This document shows, piece after piece, positions 1 through 7,776 of a stretch of 64,000 nt of DNA. Positions within the stretch are counted from its first letter, which is position 1. Each line of letters begins with the position of its first letter. Position numbers and translations under genes: made by a program. The DNA comes from Bacteroidota bacterium. Its GTDB lineage: Bacteria > Bacteroidota > Bacteroidia > Chitinophagales > Chitinophagaceae. Below the pieces are notes generated by a model. The model did not search any database. It had not been told where the DNA came from and worked only from the letters and a program-made list of their open reading frames with translations. The stretch covers positions 434,001 to 498,000 of the forward strand of contig JAEWHC010000005.1 of assembly GCA_023387985.1 (NCBI GenBank), read 5' to 3'.

Positions 1-151
1 TTTAATCTGTTGGGCATAATAATGATTGATGTTTAAAGTTAAGCCTAAGGCACTGCTATGGTTTTCTCTTTCAGAAAAAACAGCGACGGATGAGCCAACA
101 GGTCGAAAATTTTGGAAATTGTTGCCAAAGCTTTAACCTTATTTTGCAGAC

Positions 152-1057
152 ATGGGTATTGAAGTATCTGACCTCACCAAAACATTTGGCAGCCAGGTGG
201 CGGTCAACAACATTTCGTTTAGGGCTCAGACCGGCAGGCTGGTTGGATTTCTCGGTCCAAACGGAGCGGGCAAAAGCACGACTATGAAAATGATCACCGG
301 TTACCTCAAACCAGATGCCGGTAAAATATGGGTTGATGGCATTCCTGTGCTGGAACAACCCCTGGAATCTAAAAAACGGATTGGCTACCTGCAGGAAAAC
401 AACGCGCTTTATTATGACATGTATGTGCGTGAATACCTTTCTTTCATTGCTTCTGTTCACCAACTGGGCAAACCCGCCAAAAGGATACAGGAAGTGATTG
501 AGCGTATTGGTTTGGAAAGGGAATCAGGAAAAAAGATAGGTGCATTAAGTAAAGGATACAAACAACGTGTCGGCCTGGCGGCGGCAATCATTCATGAACC
601 GGCCGTACTTATCCTGGATGAGCCTACAAGCGGCCTTGACCCGAATCAGATTGTAGAGATCCGTAAAGTGATCAGCGATTATTCAAGGCAGCATTGTGTA
701 TTGCTGAGTACACATATTATGCAGGAGGTTGAAGCCATTTGCGATGATGTGCTGATCATCAACCGCGGCGACCTGATCGCCGATACCTCGCTGGAAGATC
801 TGAAAAAATTGAGACAGGGCAATGAACTGCAGGTGGAATTTAAAGAGCCTCTTGAAGCGCAATGGCTTGAGCGCTTGCCTGCAGTTGATTCGGTTGATAA
901 ACTTGACATCTATCGTTGGAAAATTGTGGCGAATGACCTTGATGCCGCCAAAACGCAGATTCTGGAAATGAGCCTCCAAAACAACCTGAACATTACCGCC
1001 CTGCGACAAGGCAATTCCTTGGAAGGATTGTTCCAGTCACTTACGAAAGCGGGCTGA
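152..1057 (+). CDS. gldA: GldA-type ABC transporter ATP-binding protein
   Basis: This is a 301-residue cytoplasmic ATPase subunit of an ABC transporter. Visible motifs are Walker A GPNGAGKST (residues 35-43), signature LSKGYKQR (132-139), Walker B LILDEP (153-158) and the H-loop His in STHIM (about 188). The sequence DEPTSGLDPNQIVEIRKVI and the overall length match GldA of the Bacteroidota gliding-motility set, where it works with the membrane subunits GldF and GldG. Neither partner lies in the window, which agrees with gldA often being separate from gldFG. The residues after about 215 form the usual poorly conserved C-terminal extension. ATG start; no convincing promoter seen. A general ABC-2 type ATPase is the alternative, and gliding itself cannot be inferred from this gene alone. 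Confidence 0.85.
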   Translation: MGIEVSDLTKTFGSQVAVNNISFRAQTGRLVGFLGPNGAGKSTTMKMITGYLKPDAGKIWVDGIPVLEQPLESKKRIGYLQENNALYYDMYVREYLSFIASVHQLGKPAKRIQEVIERIGLERESGKKIGALSKGYKQRVGLAAAIIHEPAVLILDEPTSGLDPNQIVEIRKVISDYSRQHCVLLSTHIMQEVEAICDDVLIINRGDLIADTSLEDLKKLRQGNELQVEFKEPLEAQWLERLPAVDSVDKLDIYRWKIVANDLDAAKTQILEMSLQNNLNITALRQGNSLEGLFQSLTKAG

Positions 1058-1089
1058 TATTGAGGTTTAAGGATTCCAGGAACAACCCC

Positions 1090-1716
1090 TCAGTTTGCCT
1101 TTGCCGGGGTTGTGCTTTTAAGTTTCTCCACCAGTTTCTGTTGTTCGATCAGGTAGCCCTGCATCGGCACATTTGATGGATGCCCTTTTTGTTGAAACTC
1201 TTCCATTACCGGCAGCGTTACCAGGATTTTGATCGAATTGCGGAGATCTTCAATATTTATTGAAGTGGAATCGATTAATTTAAACAGTGCCGAATCCGCG
1301 GCAAACTGGGCATCATACAGTCTTCTTCTTTTGGAGAGGGCATCCAGCATGCGGCTTTTCAATTCTTCATCTTTCATGCTGTTAATGAGGCCGCCTGCTT
1401 CATTAAAATACATTTCATTTTTTGAGGTAAAACCGTTGAACGTTCTCAGCGAATCCGTTTTGGAATTGTAAACCGTTTTGTACAGCTGTTCTATTGCTTT
1501 CAGGTCAGCTGTTGTGTCGGCAATGGACTGGTATAGCGATTGCAATACATCAGACTGCCGTTGTTTAGGCACATAACCGAGGGCTTCTGCTACCTTATTT
1601 TCTGTTTTGCCCGATTCCAGCGGGGTTTTGGGTACCTGGGATTGCTCATTTTCATTGCATGCCATTATATAAAAGCACGTCACTAAAGTGAATATCATGC
1701 TGATTGTCGTTTTCAT
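1090..1716 (-). CDS. Hypothetical lipoprotein
   Basis: I do not recognise a family for this 208-residue protein. It begins with a lysine followed by a hydrophobic stretch and a lipobox ending YIMAC (Cys20), so it should be exported and lipidated. The mature part is largely polar and helical, rich in Asp, Lys and Ser, with no metal-binding or catalytic motif visible. It converges on gldA with about 30 bases between the stop codons. Its start is a clear ATG, and about 150 bases separate it from the phosphoglucomutase stop upstream, so it is probably transcribed alone. An envelope-associated role is inferred only from the lipobox. Confidence 0.7.
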   Translation of the reverse strand: MKTTISMIFTLVTCFYIMACNENEQSQVPKTPLESGKTENKVAEALGYVPKQRQSDVLQSLYQSIADTTADLKAIEQLYKTVYNSKTDSLRTFNGFTSKNEMYFNEAGGLINSMKDEELKSRMLDALSKRRRLYDAQFAADSALFKLIDSTSINIEDLRNSIKILVTLPVMEEFQQKGHPSNVPMQGYLIEQQKLVEKLKSTTPAKAN

Positions 1717-1865
1717 AGCTTTTCCCTTTTAGTGTAATGAGTCAGTCGCTTCCGATAATAATCCGGAATGCCGGAGGCACAATGCAGGGCTATCCGGATC
1801 ATTAACGGCACTTCGCTGTTTCAATACTTACAAAAATGAATCCAATGAAAAAGATCATCCCGGGA

Positions 1866-3593
1866 TCAAAGCTGCAGATCCTCCACCATTTTATTGATCT
1901 TGTCCATTAATCCAGCCTGAACGGCCTTATAATTTTCCGCTTTGTCCAGTAAGCCACTCACACTGAAATAGAATTTGATCTTCGGTTCGGTACCACTTGG
2001 CCTGGCGCTCACCTTGCTTCCATCTTCCAGCACAAATTGAAGTACGTTACTTTTTGGCAGCGAAATGGCAAATGTTTCACCCGTATCCAGGTTGCGGCCT
2101 TCCTGGGCTTCATAATCCAGCAACCGGCCCACTTTAACGCCCCCGAGTTCCTGGGGTGGGTCATTGCGGTAACGCGTCATCATATCAGCGATTTCTTTTT
2201 GCCCATTCATCCCTTTTTTGGTAATGCTGATGAGGTGTTCCTGGAAACAGCCATGTTGTACATAAAGATCCAGCAGTTTATCGAAGAGGCTCCGCCCCTT
2301 CTCTTTTTCGTAAGCGGCCATTTCGCAAAGCATGGCAACGGCACTTACCGCATCCTTATCGCGTACCTTGTCACCAATCATCAACCCATAGCTTTCTTCT
2401 CCTCCAATAATGTAATGCTCCACGCCGCTCTTTTCTCGTATCATTTCGCTGATGTATTTAAACCCGGTGAGTACATCGTAGCATTTTACACCGTAGGCTT
2501 CGGCAAGGCGGTTAATCAGGTCGGTGGTTACAATGGTTTTGATGACCATATCGTTTGGGCGGGCCGCGCCGCTCAATTTGCGGGATTCCATCAGGTAATT
2601 GAAAGCCAGCACAGCAGTCTGGTTGCCATTCATCAAAACCCAATTGCCATCGCTGTCCTTCACGCCAATGCCTACACGGTCAGCGTCCGGATCGGTGCCG
2701 AGCAAAATATCGGCATCACGTTCCCTGGCTTGCTGCAGCCCAATGGCCATGGCATCTTTTTCTTCAGGATTGGGGCTTTTTACCGTAGGAAAATCGCCAT
2801 TGGGTTCAGCCTGCTCCGGCACCACATGAACATTGGTGAAACCAAAACGCTGCAGCGCGGCGGGAACAAGTTTGATGCCTGTGCCGTGAAGGCTGGTGTA
2901 GACAATGCCAAGGTCGTGTTGTTTTTCGCATACGCCGGGATAAACGCTAAGGCCTTTTACCATATCGAGGTAAGCGTTATCCAAATCCTCACCAATCAGC
3001 CGGATCCGGTCTTCTCCCCCGGACCATTTTACATCTGCCACATCGGTGATCTTTTCAACTTCTGAAATTACATTTGTGTCATGAGGTGGCACCAATTGTG
3101 CACCATCTTCCCAATAAGCTTTGTAGCCATTGTATTCTTTCGGATTGTGGCTCGCGGTTAGTACCACTCCTCCTTTGCAGCCCAGATAGCGGATGGCAAA
3201 ACTCAGTTCCGGGGTAGGCCGAAGCGATTCAAACAAATAAACCTTAAAACCATTCGCGGCGAGAACGGCTGCAGTGGTCTCCGCAAAAAAGCGGCTGTTG
3301 TTCCGACTGTCGTGGGCAATCGCCACGCTGTTGCCCTCACCAAAAACCTGTTTCAAATAATTGGCATAGCCCTGGGTGGCCATGCCCACGGTATATTTAT
3401 TCATGCGGTTTGTGCCCACGCCCATTATACCGCGTAGTCCACCGGTACCAAATTCAAGATTTTTATAAAACCCTTCCATCAGGTCATCCGGATTATTTTG
3501 CAATGCATCTTTCAGGTAGTTTTTGGTTTCCTCATCAAAAGAGCCGTTCAGCCAGCTGTCTATTTTCGCTTTAATCGCCGCATCCATAGTCAT
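1866..3593 (-). CDS. Phosphoglucomutase / phosphomannomutase
   Basis: This 575-residue alpha-D-phosphohexomutase interconverts hexose 1- and 6-phosphates in the cytoplasm, feeding glycogen and cell-surface sugar synthesis. All four family signatures are present: the phosphoserine loop TASHNP with Ser148, the magnesium loop DPDADR (301-306), the sugar-binding loop GGEESYG (397-403) and the phosphate-binding loop RPSGTEPK near residue 533. Length is that of the PGM2-like subgroup rather than the shorter ManB/GlmM enzymes. The start may be the first or third codon (both ATG). It is divergent from the DUF2279-like gene, with 115 bases between them. Substrate preference between glucose and mannose cannot be read from the sequence. 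Confidence 0.92.
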   Translation of the reverse strand: MTMDAAIKAKIDSWLNGSFDEETKNYLKDALQNNPDDLMEGFYKNLEFGTGGLRGIMGVGTNRMNKYTVGMATQGYANYLKQVFGEGNSVAIAHDSRNNSRFFAETTAAVLAANGFKVYLFESLRPTPELSFAIRYLGCKGGVVLTASHNPKEYNGYKAYWEDGAQLVPPHDTNVISEVEKITDVADVKWSGGEDRIRLIGEDLDNAYLDMVKGLSVYPGVCEKQHDLGIVYTSLHGTGIKLVPAALQRFGFTNVHVVPEQAEPNGDFPTVKSPNPEEKDAMAIGLQQARERDADILLGTDPDADRVGIGVKDSDGNWVLMNGNQTAVLAFNYLMESRKLSGAARPNDMVIKTIVTTDLINRLAEAYGVKCYDVLTGFKYISEMIREKSGVEHYIIGGEESYGLMIGDKVRDKDAVSAVAMLCEMAAYEKEKGRSLFDKLLDLYVQHGCFQEHLISITKKGMNGQKEIADMMTRYRNDPPQELGGVKVGRLLDYEAQEGRNLDTGETFAISLPKSNVLQFVLEDGSKVSARPSGTEPKIKFYFSVSGLLDKAENYKAVQAGLMDKINKMVEDLQL

Positions 3594-3680
3594 TAATTTA
3601 TTGCGAATGAAGGTCAGAATTTTTTTTCAAATTTGCTAATTCCATAATGCTTTTCTGCAAAGCGCTTATTTTTGATCAAA

Positions 3681-3688
3681 TAATTTTG
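3681..3688 (+). promoter_or_regulatory. Bacteroidota -7 promoter element
   Basis: TAATTTTG matches the Bacteroidota -7 consensus TAnnTTTG. Transcription should begin near 3694, only about 15 bases before the TTG at 3709, which supports that codon as the start of the next gene. No clear TTTG -33 element lies at the usual distance. Confidence 0.45.
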
Positions 3689-3708
3689 TAATCACCAATA
3701 TAATTAAA

Positions 3709-5181
3709 TTGAGCGCCGTTGTTTCACACTCTTTTACCACCAACAGCTTTTGGGCATTTCTTTTGCTCCTTGTATTTCCAACTTTTTTAGGCGCCCAAAC
3801 CAATGATACTCTACATCTGACTATCACCCGGATGGACAAGGTAGACACTTTGCACCTGCTGCCATTCGACCCCCCCGGGGAAACTGTCGAAATTATCCGG
3901 ACCGGACGGCTTGATTCATTGTATGGGCGCATCATTCAGCCCGACACTACGCTGCTGGATGTAGTAAAACTTAACCGCATTGATACCATCACAGGCAAGC
4001 CGGTCTATCCTGGCCACGCCGTAATTGTTTTTTACAATACGGAAGACGGCTCTCCACTTGCCGGCAGGATTCCCCAAGACAGGAATATTCAACTTCTTTG
4101 GGTAAAAATGGATCATGTAGATACCATCCGTGCTTATTTGTATTTGCCGGCTGGTACTGAAATTGAGCTCGTGAGATTGAACACGCTGGACACCCTTTTT
4201 ACCCGCATACTGTTCGCGGACACGTTGCTTATTGAAGTTGCCGGCCTAGGGACGCTGGATACTTTGCAAGCAACAAAAGCACTTCAATTTCAGCCGGGTG
4301 AAGCCTTGCCTGGTACGGGTGTTCAATATCCGCGATTTGACAAGAACAGGCTGATTGCAGCCACCGGCTTACATGTGGCAGCGTATGGAGGAGGTTTGAT
4401 GGTCCTCAGCAAGGCTTGGTATACAAAATACGACCGGGGGCCGCTTCATGGTTATAATGATTCGAGGGAGTGGTTACAGGTAGATAAAGTGGGTCATGCC
4501 TGGACAGCTTTTCAACTTGGACGGGCAAGCATGGCAGCCTGGCAATGGGCCGGTCTGCCGCATAAACAACAAGTGCTGCTTGGCGGCCTTGGCGGTTTTG
4601 GATTCCTGACGGCCATTGAATTCCTGGACGGCCGTAGCACCAAATGGGGCTGGAGCTGGTCAGATGTGGCTTCCAATATGCTGGGATCCGGAATGCTGAT
4701 CGGGCAGGAACTCGCCTGGAAGGAACAACGCCTGTCGTTTAAGTTTGGTTTCCATAAAATGGCCTACAGCGAAAATTACCTGAACAAAAGAAGCGACGAA
4801 CTTTTTGGAAATAGTCTTCCTGAAAGGGGCCTGAAAGATTACAATGGACAGACTTATTGGCTGAGTGCGAATATCCGTTCCTTTTTTCCACGATCTGATT
4901 TTCCGGCGTGGCTGAATGTTGCCGCAGGTTACGGCGCACAGGGAATGTTTGGGGGCTATGGCAATACCTGGATGGATCCGGATACCGGGGCACCACTGAA
5001 CGCCAATCACCACAAAAGGGTTCGCCAATGGTATTTGGCGCCAGATATTGATTTTATGCGTATTCCCACCAACAATAAATGGATGCGCTCCTTGTTCTTT
5101 GTACTGAATTCACTGAAATTTCCCGCACCTGCACTGATGTATTCAGATGGCCGGATTAAGTTTTACGGAATGTATTTCTGA
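3709..5181 (+). CDS. DUF2279-like exported protein with N-terminal repeats
   Basis: This 490-residue protein has a signal peptide (about residues 14-30, ending FLGAQ). Residues about 38-200 hold six imperfect units of roughly 23 residues built around Leu/Val-Asp-Thr-Leu/Ile (for example KVDTLHL, RLDSLYG, RIDTITG, HVDTIRA, TLDTLFT, TLDTLQA). The rest (about 205-490) looks like a DUF2279 domain, with VDKVGHAW and a later WSDVASN stretch, a family of predicted periplasmic or membrane-associated proteins of unknown function. The start is TTG: the next ATG (residue 43) would remove the signal peptide, an upstream in-frame stop lies at 3673, and a -7 element sits just before. No operon partner is evident. 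Confidence 0.7.
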   Translation: MSAVVSHSFTTNSFWAFLLLLVFPTFLGAQTNDTLHLTITRMDKVDTLHLLPFDPPGETVEIIRTGRLDSLYGRIIQPDTTLLDVVKLNRIDTITGKPVYPGHAVIVFYNTEDGSPLAGRIPQDRNIQLLWVKMDHVDTIRAYLYLPAGTEIELVRLNTLDTLFTRILFADTLLIEVAGLGTLDTLQATKALQFQPGEALPGTGVQYPRFDKNRLIAATGLHVAAYGGGLMVLSKAWYTKYDRGPLHGYNDSREWLQVDKVGHAWTAFQLGRASMAAWQWAGLPHKQQVLLGGLGGFGFLTAIEFLDGRSTKWGWSWSDVASNMLGSGMLIGQELAWKEQRLSFKFGFHKMAYSENYLNKRSDELFGNSLPERGLKDYNGQTYWLSANIRSFFPRSDFPAWLNVAAGYGAQGMFGGYGNTWMDPDTGAPLNANHHKRVRQWYLAPDIDFMRIPTNNKWMRSLFFVLNSLKFPAPALMYSDGRIKFYGMYF

Positions 5182-5308
5182 AAATGATTACCTGAATCGT
5201 TGATTAAAATGCCTGAAACTAAAAATTTTAATTTGCTGAGCTCTTAAGTATATGCCTTGTTCATTTAAATGAACCAACTCGCTAGCCGGAATTGCATACA
5301 GACCGGCT

Positions 5309-5626
5309 TCATTCGTAAGCCACCCTTGCATACAATACCCTTCCGGTTTCCTTTATGCGTTTGAGCAGCTTTCCGCAATCGAGGGACTGATAAGCGGAAA
5401 TCTCTATCTCTGCAAGTGCAAAAACCGGCAATTCTTTTATTTCCGATGAAATATTTTGGGCCAGCTGGCGGGTGATTTGGTTTCCCACGAGCGTTATGGC
5501 TATTCCTTGTGCCTGGCCTTCATTTGCAATCTCCTGGCCATAAACAATCACTTCATTGATTTCCGGATATTTGGAAAATACCGAATGGTATAGCTCAATG
5601 TCGATATGAAGGGGAAAGTTGTGCAT
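5309..5626 (-). CDS. Degenerate nucleotidyltransferase-like (MNT-fold) protein
   Basis: This 105-residue protein keeps the outline of the minimal nucleotidyltransferase fold. It has a hydrophobic strand VIVYG, a second strand, and the C-terminal ending typical of the family, in which a Lys-Arg-Ile helix is followed by TGRVLYAR. The catalytic parts are missing: where the family has GSR it reads GQE, and where the family has the metal-binding SDIDL it reads QGIAITL. It is therefore probably a pseudoenzyme. It starts three bases after the stop of the YcxB-like gene and is surely cotranscribed with it. No HEPN-type partner protein, the usual companion of this family, is nearby. The family call rests on pattern reading only. 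Confidence 0.55.
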   Translation of the reverse strand: MHNFPLHIDIELYHSVFSKYPEINEVIVYGQEIANEGQAQGIAITLVGNQITRQLAQNISSEIKELPVFALAEIEISAYQSLDCGKLLKRIKETGRVLYARVAYE

Positions 5627-5629
5627 TGG

Positions 5630-6115
5630 TTATTTTCGGCGGCCAATTTTTTCATCCAGTTTAGCGCGTACATCCGCTATTACCTGACCGGCATCTTCCA
5701 CCGAATCTTTAGGAAGGAGCCAGAACATTTTATCATTCATATAAAGGTGAAAAAATTCGGGAGTTTCCATGTAATATTTAAAACGCTCATAGGGCCAGGT
5801 TATATAACCGCCTGCTGTTTCCAGTAAAATATCATCACCCCTCAAAGTCATATCAATGGTATCTTTAAAAGTACGGCTCTTGCTGTAAATAATGCGAGGC
5901 ATCCAAAACCAGAAGGTTAGCATCAGGAGAAACCACAACACGGAAGAAACCATGAATGGACCGGGGCGCACCATTTTGAAGGCGTATAGTCCCGCGGCGA
6001 TAATTGCAAAAACATTGACGGCAATAAGCAGGATCCTTACTTCCATGCGGCTCAAAAAATGGTAACGAAGGGCCTGTAATGTCTTGGCTTTGTCATAGGT
6101 TACCCTGATCTTCAT
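5630..6115 (-). CDS. YcxB-like two-helix membrane protein
   Basis: This 161-residue protein opens with a short beta segment (MKIRVTYDKAKT), then has two membrane helices around residues 30-50 and 55-75 separated by a short loop. A soluble C-terminal part follows, with a TLRGDDILLE stretch and an FWLLPKDS motif. This arrangement matches the YcxB-like family, whose function is unknown. The ATG at 6115 is chosen over an upstream TTG at 6139, because the family begins at about this point. It leads a two-gene unit with the degenerate nucleotidyltransferase-like gene (3-base gap). Confidence 0.65.
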   Translation of the reverse strand: MKIRVTYDKAKTLQALRYHFLSRMEVRILLIAVNVFAIIAAGLYAFKMVRPGPFMVSSVLWFLLMLTFWFWMPRIIYSKSRTFKDTIDMTLRGDDILLETAGGYITWPYERFKYYMETPEFFHLYMNDKMFWLLPKDSVEDAGQVIADVRAKLDEKIGRRK

Positions 6116-6245
6116 ATCAATAAATAAATTGGTTTGCAATATAGGTGCCTTTTGACGAAATTTTTACATAATTTAAGTATTCCGGCTTGCATTTTGATTT
6201 GCCTTCTTGTAAATTAGCAATCAACCAAATCAAATTGTTTCTCAC

Positions 6246-6395
6246 ATGTCACCAAACGGTTTACCACATATCAGTTTGAGTTCACTAAAACTTGTTCCAC
6301 CAAGGAAAAGCTGGAAGCGGAGAATTTATGAATGGGCTGTTACCATTCGCTATCTTTTCCGGAGGCTTATGGGCAAATTAAAACTTGCGGGTTAA
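6246..6395 (+). CDS. Possible 49-residue basic peptide
   Basis: A short ORF reads from ATG at 6246 to TAA at 6393-6395. The product is strongly basic, with ten or more Lys/Arg residues, and its second half (WKRRIYEWAVTIRYLF, then RRLMGKLKL) would form an amphipathic helix. I know no family. It stands alone on the plus strand between two minus-strand units, its stop codon lies in the loop of a perfect hairpin, and an intrinsic terminator follows about 80 bases later. A weak promoter candidate (TTG, 20 bases, TAAATTAG) ends about 25 bases upstream. It could be a real small gene or part of a noncoding RNA. Confidence 0.35.
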   Translation: MSPNGLPHISLSSLKLVPPRKSWKRRIYEWAVTIRYLFRRLMGKLKLAG

Positions 6396-6404
6396 CGCAA
6401 GTTT
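6381..6404 (+). other. Perfect 9-bp hairpin over the small-ORF stop codon
   Basis: AAACTTGCG (6381-6389) and CGCAAGTTT (6396-6404) are exact reverse complements around a six-base loop that contains the TAA of the 49-codon ORF. It lacks a long T-run, so it is more likely a structural or processing element than a terminator. Confidence 0.6.
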
Positions 6405-6476
6405 GAGCTACGCCTCTATCCTTATAGCCAGGTAGTGATAACTCCCTCCTTTACACCAGGATATCAAACAAATTTC

Positions 6477-6498
6477 ACCGCATTGTGCGGTTTTTTTT
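6477..6498 (+). terminator. Intrinsic terminator (plus strand)
   Basis: ACCGCA, loop TTG and TGCGGT form a 6-bp stem directly followed by a run of eight T on the plus strand. There is no T-run in the minus direction. It ends the short plus-strand unit that starts near 6222. The remaining bases up to 6614 hold nothing I can identify. Confidence 0.7.
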
Positions 6499-6614
6499 GT
6501 ATTAAGGCAACCCAATCTCTCACTGCTATGCCAAAATACATGGTTCGAATTTCCCGCCCATCCAGTTCCTTCTGCAGATAGATAGTCCGGATTAATTCAC
6601 ACGAAATTTAAAAG

Positions 6615-7709
6615 CTACAATGAACTCCACCTGCTTAGCACCGACCATATTTCCAATTTTGCCGCTTCTTCCAATAAATGTGGATAAGGCGTTGTGCCCT
6701 GCACTTTTGGTGGAGCTTCCGAAAGTTTCCTGGCATAATCATTCCAGGCCTCTTTATACGATTGATTTTTCAGAAATTTATCAGCATATACATAAGCCCG
6801 CATCAATACCGCATTAAACCATACATTGCCCCTGCCCTGCTGACTGATGAGGAAATGCTGATAAGCCGCTTCTGCCAGTCTTTCGGTTTCCGCTCTGAAA
6901 TGTTCCTCGCCCGTAATTTCGTACAGCATGGCAGCAGACTCCATCATGGTTCCGGTATTATAGCTGAATTTGCGCCTGTCAATCCGCATGGGATTTATAA
7001 TTACGGCGTCAAGATAAATACCGTCCGTATCCTGCAGATTCTCTTGCGTCCATTCGTAGATCTCCCTGCCGATGCTGAGGTATTCAGGATTTTTTGTAGC
7101 CTGGTAAAGCTTGAGGGCCACCAGAGCGCCCGGTCCATTGCTGCACGTATTCTTGCTTTTTTTCTCTCCTTCATTCCAGTAAATTCCTCCGCCAAGCACG
7201 CTATCATATCCAGACATCTGAAAATCATAGATCCGTTTTGCATCCTGCAGCCAGGCTTCCTTTGGTTTTGAAGAACGGTTGTACGCGTCCAGCAAGGCGA
7301 TGGCTATCCATTGGTTATCGTCATAAAAACGATCATCGTGCCGCATATTTTCAGGATAGGAAGAATAAGCAAACACCGGTGGACGGTAAGAGCCATACGG
7401 CAGTAGCCGGTGATGGATACTGTCAAGAAAATGGCCAGTAATGCCCGATTCATCTGTTTCCGCTGCCGCCTGTATCAATGCGCACAAAGGCCAGAGGTAT
7501 GAATAAATTTTCTTCTCCTGCTTCAGACTGTCAAGCGTTTCCACATACAATCCTTTGGCTTGAATATAAAATGCTTCTTCTATGTAATTGTATTGATTCC
7601 GTGCAATTTTCGCCCATTCGTTATTTGACAGATCCGTTTTCCGGGACGCGCATCCCGAAAGCACAATAAGCCCAAATGTCAATATGGTAAAATAAATTCT
7701 TGCTTTCAT
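6615..7709 (-). CDS. GH76 alpha-1,6-mannanase-like lipoprotein (2)
   Basis: This 364-residue protein has a signal sequence and lipobox LSGCAS (Cys19), so it should be a membrane-anchored lipoprotein. The rest is an alpha-helical barrel of glycoside hydrolase family 76, endo-acting alpha-1,6-mannanases that cut the backbone of yeast-type mannan. The catalytic Asp pair is seen in RFYDDNQW. Other family landmarks are the GGGIYW loop, KNTCSNGP and FSYNTGTMM. It is the last gene of the locus, about 70 bases after its paralogue, and terminates next to the 6.2-6.5 kb region. It is shorter and only moderately similar to the neighbouring GH76, so the two may differ in substrate length or location. Confidence 0.85.
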   Translation of the reverse strand: MKARIYFTILTFGLIVLSGCASRKTDLSNNEWAKIARNQYNYIEEAFYIQAKGLYVETLDSLKQEKKIYSYLWPLCALIQAAAETDESGITGHFLDSIHHRLLPYGSYRPPVFAYSSYPENMRHDDRFYDDNQWIAIALLDAYNRSSKPKEAWLQDAKRIYDFQMSGYDSVLGGGIYWNEGEKKSKNTCSNGPGALVALKLYQATKNPEYLSIGREIYEWTQENLQDTDGIYLDAVIINPMRIDRRKFSYNTGTMMESAAMLYEITGEEHFRAETERLAEAAYQHFLISQQGRGNVWFNAVLMRAYVYADKFLKNQSYKEAWNDYARKLSEAPPKVQGTTPYPHLLEEAAKLEIWSVLSRWSSL

Positions 7710-7776
7710 GTTCAGTAATTAATGCCTGCTTAAATGGATTTCCGTGGGTTTTTTGGAACAACTAAAAAACAATGAA

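Noticed and set aside
1709..3600. Long plus-strand frame opposite phosphoglucomutase (2037-3065)
   Set aside because: It is the antisense shadow of a complete, motif-rich gene; composition (many His, Phe, Ile) reflects the opposite strand.
6541..6560. GGTTCGAAT resembling a tRNA T-loop
   Set aside because: The flanking bases cannot form a T stem and no other arm is present.
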